In this document: positions 21,367-25,506 of the stretch, piece by piece
Layout: each line of letters begins with the position of its first letter
How positions within the stretch are numbered: position 1 is the stretch's first letter
Virus record (IMG/VR): IMGVR_UViG_3300021137_000086
Location: 1-25,506 of that record
Length of the DNA: 25,506 bases
From: a virus
Reading direction: 5' to 3' (one strand)
The notes under the pieces: generated by a model
Seen by the model: only the letters and a program-made list of their open reading frames with translations
Told to the model about the DNA's origin: nothing
The model's database searches: none
Made by a program: the position numbers and the translations under genes

Positions 21367-22122
21367 TTAATCAATAAGAGATCCGCCACCTTTAATGAAT
21401 CCCATGCGCTCAGTAGCGCCTAGTCCATCAAACTGTTCACGGTTCATTTGTTTAGCTCCAGTAGCCACCGAACCAGATCCTTTTGAGCCTGTGCCAACTG
21501 CGCCAGTGCCTTTAAGGATTGAATCTCTATGTGGGTATTGGTCAATCAAAAACTCAAGTGCTTCGTCGAAAGTAGCAACTTCGCCCGGTCTTGCTCTGCT
21601 ATAGATTTTGTTTCCGTCTTGACCAAAAGCCACGACATTGCCATCCTCTACTTTGAAAGCGCCACCAAAACGAGCCTGAACCATGTCAGCAGGGATAGCG
21701 AGCTTTTCAGAGATCAATTGTGATCTAGCAAAACTACCGCCTACTTTTTCTTGGTAAAGGGAATCACGGAAAGCGTCACGCTCTTTAATTACTGGAGCGT
21801 ACTTATCCTCAACCGCCTTGATTGCCTCTGCTTTTACACGATCAATTTCACCTGAATCAACGAGTTTTTTAGTATCGAGATTCTTGGTAATTTTGATTGC
21901 TTCAAGAGCAAGAGCGGGATCTTCAATTCCGTCAAAATTCTTTAGGCTTGTCTCTGCTTTTTCTGCACGTTCACGGTTTCCTTTTGCTTCGCCGTTTAAG
22001 CGGGCAATAGTGGCTACGGTTTGAGCGGCATCAAAGGGTAATTCTTTGCCGTCATCGTGAACATATACTGGCTTTCCGTCTTGCAGAACTGCATTGCCGT
22101 TTTCGTCTAACTTGAGTTTCAT
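21367..22122 (-). CDS. Capsid scaffolding protein
   Basis: A 251-residue protein between portal and coat genes, the standard scaffold position. It is highly charged and largely helical: GNRERAEKAETSLKNFDGIE, VDSGEIDRVKAEAIKAVEDK and APVIKERDAFRDSLYQEKVG (about residues 103-122). The N-terminus (MKLKLDENGNAVLQDGKPVY) forms a short beta hairpin, and the C-terminus carries a Gly/Ser linker and a short basic tail (GAKQMNREQFDGLGATERMG). I recall similar proteins as DUF6651-type phage scaffolds. It guides coat assembly and leaves the prohead. ATG 22122 follows a GGATGA-type site. Confidence 0.8.
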   Translation of the reverse strand: MKLKLDENGNAVLQDGKPVYVHDDGKELPFDAAQTVATIARLNGEAKGNRERAEKAETSLKNFDGIEDPALALEAIKITKNLDTKKLVDSGEIDRVKAEAIKAVEDKYAPVIKERDAFRDSLYQEKVGGSFARSQLISEKLAIPADMVQARFGGAFKVEDGNVVAFGQDGNKIYSRARPGEVATFDEALEFLIDQYPHRDSILKGTGAVGTGSKGSGSVATGAKQMNREQFDGLGATERMGFIKGGGSLID

Positions 22123-22189
22123 GGGTCATCCAACCTTAATTAATTGCTCATCCGAGCGTTGCGCCCTCTGCTATCTAGCTTTGGGCAAT

Positions 22190-22211
22190 AAAAAACCACC
22201 TTGTTAGGTGG
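22190..22211 (-). terminator. Terminator overlapping the end of the portal gene
   Basis: Stem ccacc (22196-22200) with ggtgg (22207-22211), loop ttgtta, A run 22190-22195 giving U on the minus strand. The portal stop codon TAA (22204-22206) lies in the loop, so the last codons are part of the hairpin. Confidence 0.8.
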
Positions 22212-23556
22212 CTTGGGAATCTTTACTTCTGAGTTCTTTTATCTTTTCCGGTGAGGGTAAGAATGTTTGTGTTTCTGGTTCGTTTGTAGAAATCATGTTT
22301 CTTCTCACCATCTCATCAATCACCTTCTCTTTTGAGAGAATAGTTAAGCCGCAAGCCTGAATGATGTAATCCATGTCGCTATCGGTAGCACCAATGGAGA
22401 AGTCTTTATACATTTCCACTTCAGGATCATAGGCTTCATTGATCCATAAAGAGAGGTTCTTAATGCAACTCTCAACACTATCCTCAAACTCCACTACGAT
22501 ATTTTGCAATGTTGATCTATTGGCTTCGTTCTCACTCATTATCTGAGTAGCAGTAGTGTGACCATCACGCTTAGTAAGAAGCTCTGCGCCTGCTTGGAGC
22601 ATCCGTTCTTCTAACTGCCTAATAGCCTCTACTCCGGCAGAAATAGCCGCTCCTGAGTGTTCTACATAGCGTAGATCAGCACCTTCACTATCTGAGGAAG
22701 TAGCGCAACCCGCCCCAATAGTGATTTCATTCTGACCGAACATTCTGGCGAATAGGATTGGCACTCTCGCAACGTGCAAGATACTTTGTTGATCCGAACA
22801 ACTCTGCCAATGCTCTACGTTTTGGTAAGCCAAGTCCACTAATGGGCTTTGACCTACTCCAAAGGATTTCTTTTCACCATAAAAGAATGTAAATGGGATT
22901 ACATCGAGGCTAGTAGAACCTTCTGTAAACAATACCCACTCGTCTTTTTCATTCTTTCGGTAAATCTGCCAAGCGCCAATGGTGAGCACTCGAACTTGGG
23001 CAATAGTCTTATCGCCCCACTCCCCATCGTTCTCTGTAATGCTTTCCATTAAGCGAAGTTGGGTTAATTTGTTATTTTCATAACGCCAGCCAAGAATAGA
23101 GGCCGGAGCATAGGCGCATAAATACGGCCTTGCGCCTGCTTGCTTCTCATCGGCTACTGTCCTACCACCATTACCTGAATAGTCAGCTAGAACGCCTGTA
23201 ATGCCATGAGAAAGGCACTCTGCGAAGCGATCAGCAAAGAACTCATTAAGCCCCGTTTGCTGTAAGTCGCAATCTTCATTTAACAGAGTAATGGAGCTGG
23301 GTAGCTCAGGCTCTAGCTTCATTGCCTGAATAAATGGTTTGGCAGCCATGATCTGAATGGTTCTACTAAATACAGGGTGCAGTACGCTATTAGCTAGGCG
23401 CACCTTATAGCTACTATCCGCTTCATTAGGCCATTGTGGGAGTAATAACTTACCCGCTTTACGCATGGAGTTAGTTTTTCCCATTAACGCATCCACCATA
23501 GGCCATGTTTCACCCATGGCGCTTACTAAATCTGAGGTTTCCGATACATTTTTCAT
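22204..23556 (-). CDS. Portal protein (DUF4055-like)
   Basis: A 450-residue protein between the large terminase and the scaffold. Portal features: residues 36-57 with KLLLPQWPNEADSSYKVRLA, then PVFSRTIQIMAAKPFIQAMK (about residues 61-80), AGARPYLCAYAPASILGWRY, and a C-terminal part with long helices (AIRQLEERMLQAGAELLTKR). I recall this set in the DUF4055 portal family. The portal dodecamer is the DNA entry channel and binds terminase and neck proteins. Start ATG 23556 overlaps the terminase stop by 4 bases. The gene ends in a terminator hairpin. Confidence 0.85.
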   Translation of the reverse strand: MKNVSETSDLVSAMGETWPMVDALMGKTNSMRKAGKLLLPQWPNEADSSYKVRLANSVLHPVFSRTIQIMAAKPFIQAMKLEPELPSSITLLNEDCDLQQTGLNEFFADRFAECLSHGITGVLADYSGNGGRTVADEKQAGARPYLCAYAPASILGWRYENNKLTQLRLMESITENDGEWGDKTIAQVRVLTIGAWQIYRKNEKDEWVLFTEGSTSLDVIPFTFFYGEKKSFGVGQSPLVDLAYQNVEHWQSCSDQQSILHVARVPILFARMFGQNEITIGAGCATSSDSEGADLRYVEHSGAAISAGVEAIRQLEERMLQAGAELLTKRDGHTTATQIMSENEANRSTLQNIVVEFEDSVESCIKNLSLWINEAYDPEVEMYKDFSIGATDSDMDYIIQACGLTILSKEKVIDEMVRRNMISTNEPETQTFLPSPEKIKELRSKDSQAT

Positions 23557-24857
23557 AGGCTCAAGGGTTTAACTTTTGCCGATTCTCTGCGTTTTATTCT
23601 AGGGCTTAGCCCATAACGAAGTGAGTCAGCAAAATGATTGTTTGCATCTAAGATATTTGATGTAATGTTGTCGTTTCTATCCACCTTGTAGCAATAGGCT
23701 CTTAACTCACTTAATGTATTAGGAGCGCAATCAGGGTGAACCACGATTTCATTAAAACTTTGTAATACGGCTACACCATCCTCAACACTTCCAGCCCACT
23801 TATCAACACCTCTCATTAAGCGAACTTCACGCTTAACCATGGATATGGTTTCAGGACGGGCAGAGTCGGCAAAACTGGTGAACTTGCCAATATTGGGACA
23901 TTTATCTAAAAGCCACTCTGCTGTATCTACCAACTCTAGGCGAACTTTAGAAGCGGCTCTGCGAATGAATAAAGTGTTTTCCTTGATGTAGCACTCTGTT
24001 ACGGCTGTTGGGTCTTGTGAGAATCCCCAGTCCACACCAATAAAAGGAGTGGAATAGCTCTCATCTACTTCAAAGGCATAGCCTCTTAGCTTACGTCCCA
24101 AAATGGAGGCTTCGCTTTGTTGCCAGAACTCACCTTCAAATACATGAAGATAGCGTTCATAGTCTGAGGCTTTTAATGCCAAGGCATCAGCAACTAATTC
24201 CTCGGTAATCCAAGGATTGTGTAAATAATTTGTTAGGCGGGTAACGCAACCTAATGGGTGATTGGCATAAATCTGTTGAATATTCTCAATAGGATCGTCC
24301 CGTTCTTCGGGGTTATAGCTAAAAATCAGCATTGACCCTTTTTTACGAAGTGTAGGAGTTACCTTATCAAGCGTTGATCTGGTGGCGGCGTTTGCTTCCT
24401 CCCACCACAGGGCATCAAGTGATTCAAATGATTTAAAGCTGTCAGGATTACGCTCTAAGCCTTTAAAGGTGCAAGTAGCTCCTGTATCGCTCTCGATGTA
24501 TTTGTCGGTAATGGTAAATCTATGCTGTAGATTTAAAGCATTTATCTGATCAATAATTGCCTGTTTATTCGATTCTGCGACAGAGTTCTGAAAACTTCGT
24601 GCGGCACAAAGACGCACTGGGCGATCAGCCATCCAATCAACGAACACCCTTGCAATAGAAGTAGTCCGCATACCGCCACGGCCACCCTTGAAGAAATTGA
24701 AGCGTTTACCAAAATCCTCGTGGCCAGGATCAATGAGATGGTGAAATGCTTTATGGATTTGGTCTTTTTGAAGATCGGAAAATAACTCTCTGTCTTTACT
24801 CCTGGCTAATTCTCTTATTTGTAGCTTGGCATTATTTATTTGTATCGTATTCGTCAT
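23553..24857 (-). CDS. terL: Terminase large subunit (ATPase and nuclease)
   Basis: A 434-residue packaging motor. ATPase: a deviant Walker A, KGGRGGMRTT, at residues 57-66; Walker B ALWWEEAN (residues 149-156, acidic 153/154); motif III SYNP at 180-183. Nuclease: VDWGFSQDPT with D276, FADSARPE with D331, and HFADSLRYG with D411. These three Asp form the RNase-H-like metal site. The protein cuts and translocates concatemeric DNA through the portal. The canonical Lys of GxxxxGK[ST] is replaced: Arg64 stands at this position and Met63 in place of the Gly, while Lys57 is at the beginning of the loop. Start ATG 24857 overlaps terS by 26 bases. Confidence 0.95.
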   Translation of the reverse strand: MTNTIQINNAKLQIRELARSKDRELFSDLQKDQIHKAFHHLIDPGHEDFGKRFNFFKGGRGGMRTTSIARVFVDWMADRPVRLCAARSFQNSVAESNKQAIIDQINALNLQHRFTITDKYIESDTGATCTFKGLERNPDSFKSFESLDALWWEEANAATRSTLDKVTPTLRKKGSMLIFSYNPEERDDPIENIQQIYANHPLGCVTRLTNYLHNPWITEELVADALALKASDYERYLHVFEGEFWQQSEASILGRKLRGYAFEVDESYSTPFIGVDWGFSQDPTAVTECYIKENTLFIRRAASKVRLELVDTAEWLLDKCPNIGKFTSFADSARPETISMVKREVRLMRGVDKWAGSVEDGVAVLQSFNEIVVHPDCAPNTLSELRAYCYKVDRNDNITSNILDANNHFADSLRYGLSPRIKRRESAKVKPLSL

Positions 24858-25398
24858 TACCTAGTGATCCAAGGGCTTTAACCATTGCCCTCATCTGCGC
24901 TGGTGTCGTGTCGTTTGAGATGTTGAGAACGGGTTGACTCGAAATCAAGTCTTTTCCGTCTTTTCCAGTAATTTCTTGGGTAATTTTGTCCCCATACTTC
25001 TTGGGGGAAAGTTTTGCTATTACCCACTTTCTAGCGTCAACACGAAGTCGCGATCTAGCAATTACATCTTGATTGGTAATCTCCCTGCCATCCTCAGATG
25101 TATAGGTGTCATTACTGCCGTCGTCGGCAATTTGTACTAACTCCTCAAGTAGATAATCTGCCTGAGCCTCGCGTGCGCATGCGTATCTGACCGAAAACCC
25201 TTCATGCTTAGTAAGCCATAATATTACTGAACTTCTTGATGGCATATGGGGATCGAGGCAGATCTTTACCAAACTTTCCCCGCCTGCAATGCGCCCACAA
25301 ATTGCTTCGATTAGCGCATCAGAATACTTTGATGGCCTACCGTTTACCTTAATTGTTTTTTTAGATTTATTTACTGCAGGCTTCTTCTTTGTCATCAT
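24832..25398 (-). CDS. terS: Terminase small subunit
   Basis: A 188-residue protein from ATG 25398, which follows the stop of the upstream gene by one base (TGATATG) and has GGTGG nearby. A GTG at 25407 would add three residues and overlap that gene. After a basic tail there is an HTH-like region (about residues 22-60, GRPSKYSDALIEAICGRIAG then MPSRSSVILWLTKHEGF), then ARSRLRVDARKWVIAKLSPK (about residues 112-131), the pattern of Sf6 gp1 / terminase_5-like small subunits that bind the packaging site. It overlaps terL by 26 bases, as expected in a coupled terS-terL pair. The acidic C-terminus may bind TerL. Confidence 0.88.
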   Translation of the reverse strand: MMTKKKPAVNKSKKTIKVNGRPSKYSDALIEAICGRIAGGESLVKICLDPHMPSRSSVILWLTKHEGFSVRYACAREAQADYLLEELVQIADDGSNDTYTSEDGREITNQDVIARSRLRVDARKWVIAKLSPKKYGDKITQEITGKDGKDLISSQPVLNISNDTTPAQMRAMVKALGSLGNDEYDTNK

Positions 25399-25399
25399 A

Positions 25400-25506
25400 T
25401 CAACCACCGAATAACGCCCTTAACTGGGCTTTTGCATTTTCAGCATTAACCATCCCACCCTTCGGTGGTTTTAATTTGTACTCGCCGCATATAGATAGAT
25501 CGTTTC
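25400..25506 (-). CDS. 3' end of an upstream gene, unknown function (partial)
   Basis: Reading the minus strand from the window edge, one frame stays open for about 34 codons (…DLSICGEYKLKPPKGGMV then NAENAKAQLRALFGG) and stops at TGA 25400-25402, one base before the terS ATG. The junction looks translationally coupled. The N-terminus and start lie outside the window. The C-terminal composition is compatible with a small soluble protein; I do not recognise it. An internal ATG (the first Met after GG) would give only 17 residues and is unlikely to be the true start. Confidence 0.5.
   Translation of the reverse strand, partial: NDLSICGEYKLKPPKGGMVNAENAKAQLRALFGG
25455..25472 (+). terminator. 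Possible plus-strand terminator inside the partial gene
   Basis: Stem ccacc (25455-25459) with ggtgg (25464-25468), loop cttc, followed by tttt (25469-25472). It faces right, opposite to the genes, and lies inside the coding end of the partial gene. It resembles in sequence the CCACC/GGTGG terminators of this window. It could be accidental or could stop antisense transcripts. Confidence 0.3.

Overview
The window is a late (virion-structure) gene block of a contractile-tailed double-stranded DNA phage or prophage of class Caudoviricetes (myovirus morphology). Almost everything is read from the minus strand, so transcription runs from right to left. The order is packaging (partial upstream gene, TerS, TerL), portal, scaffold, major capsid protein, a free-standing HNH endonuclease, small head/neck genes and a fibre cassette, neck and tail-completion candidates, sheath, tube, tail assembly chaperone with a -1 frameshift, tape measure, and a tightly coupled P2/Mu-like baseplate set ending in the first 365 codons of a tail fibre. 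No integrase, repressor, replication or lysis gene is visible, so lifestyle cannot be read here. The host is not encoded in the window. Moderate to low GC, good Shine-Dalgarno sites and fibre and baseplate sequences that resemble (from memory) proteobacterial, especially Burkholderiales, phages suggest a Gram-negative host; that is inference.

Region 25506-20160 (packaging and head): the end of an unknown small gene, terS, terL, a portal of the DUF4055-like type, an acidic helical scaffold and a P22-like coat protein. Region 20146-19219 is a mobile insertion: an HNH endonuclease with a zinc-binding N-terminus and two C-terminal DNA-binding modules. Its ribosome binding site and TTG start lie in an inverted repeat, and it carries its own terminator. 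Region 19205-12357 holds two paralogous small proteins, a head-completion candidate, a 1023-residue fibre with collagen-like, coiled-coil and seven-repeat propeller parts, two further proteins with a shared N-terminal motif, and several neck and terminator candidates.

Region 12310-8844 holds the sheath, the tube, a tiny predicted membrane protein not seen by simple length cut-offs, a possible three-way-junction RNA element, the chaperone with an A AAA AAC slippery site, and an HK97 gp10-like tail completion protein. Two genes on the opposite strand (8192-8847, a secreted protein and a membrane protein, with a sigma70-like promoter inside the tape-measure gene) form a moron-type insertion. Region 8199-1165 is a baseplate operon whose genes overlap by 1-8 bases or are separated by 1 base: tape measure, DNA-circularisation-like protein, LysM tail protein X, hub, spike, wedge W, J and I.

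A striking feature is a series of nine strong intrinsic terminators on the minus strand inside this otherwise co-directional block. Most lie immediately upstream of the start codon of the next gene, leaving no room for a promoter after them, while the baseplate operon has none. This implies read-through, antitermination or 3'-end processing that separates the high-copy head and tail genes from one another.
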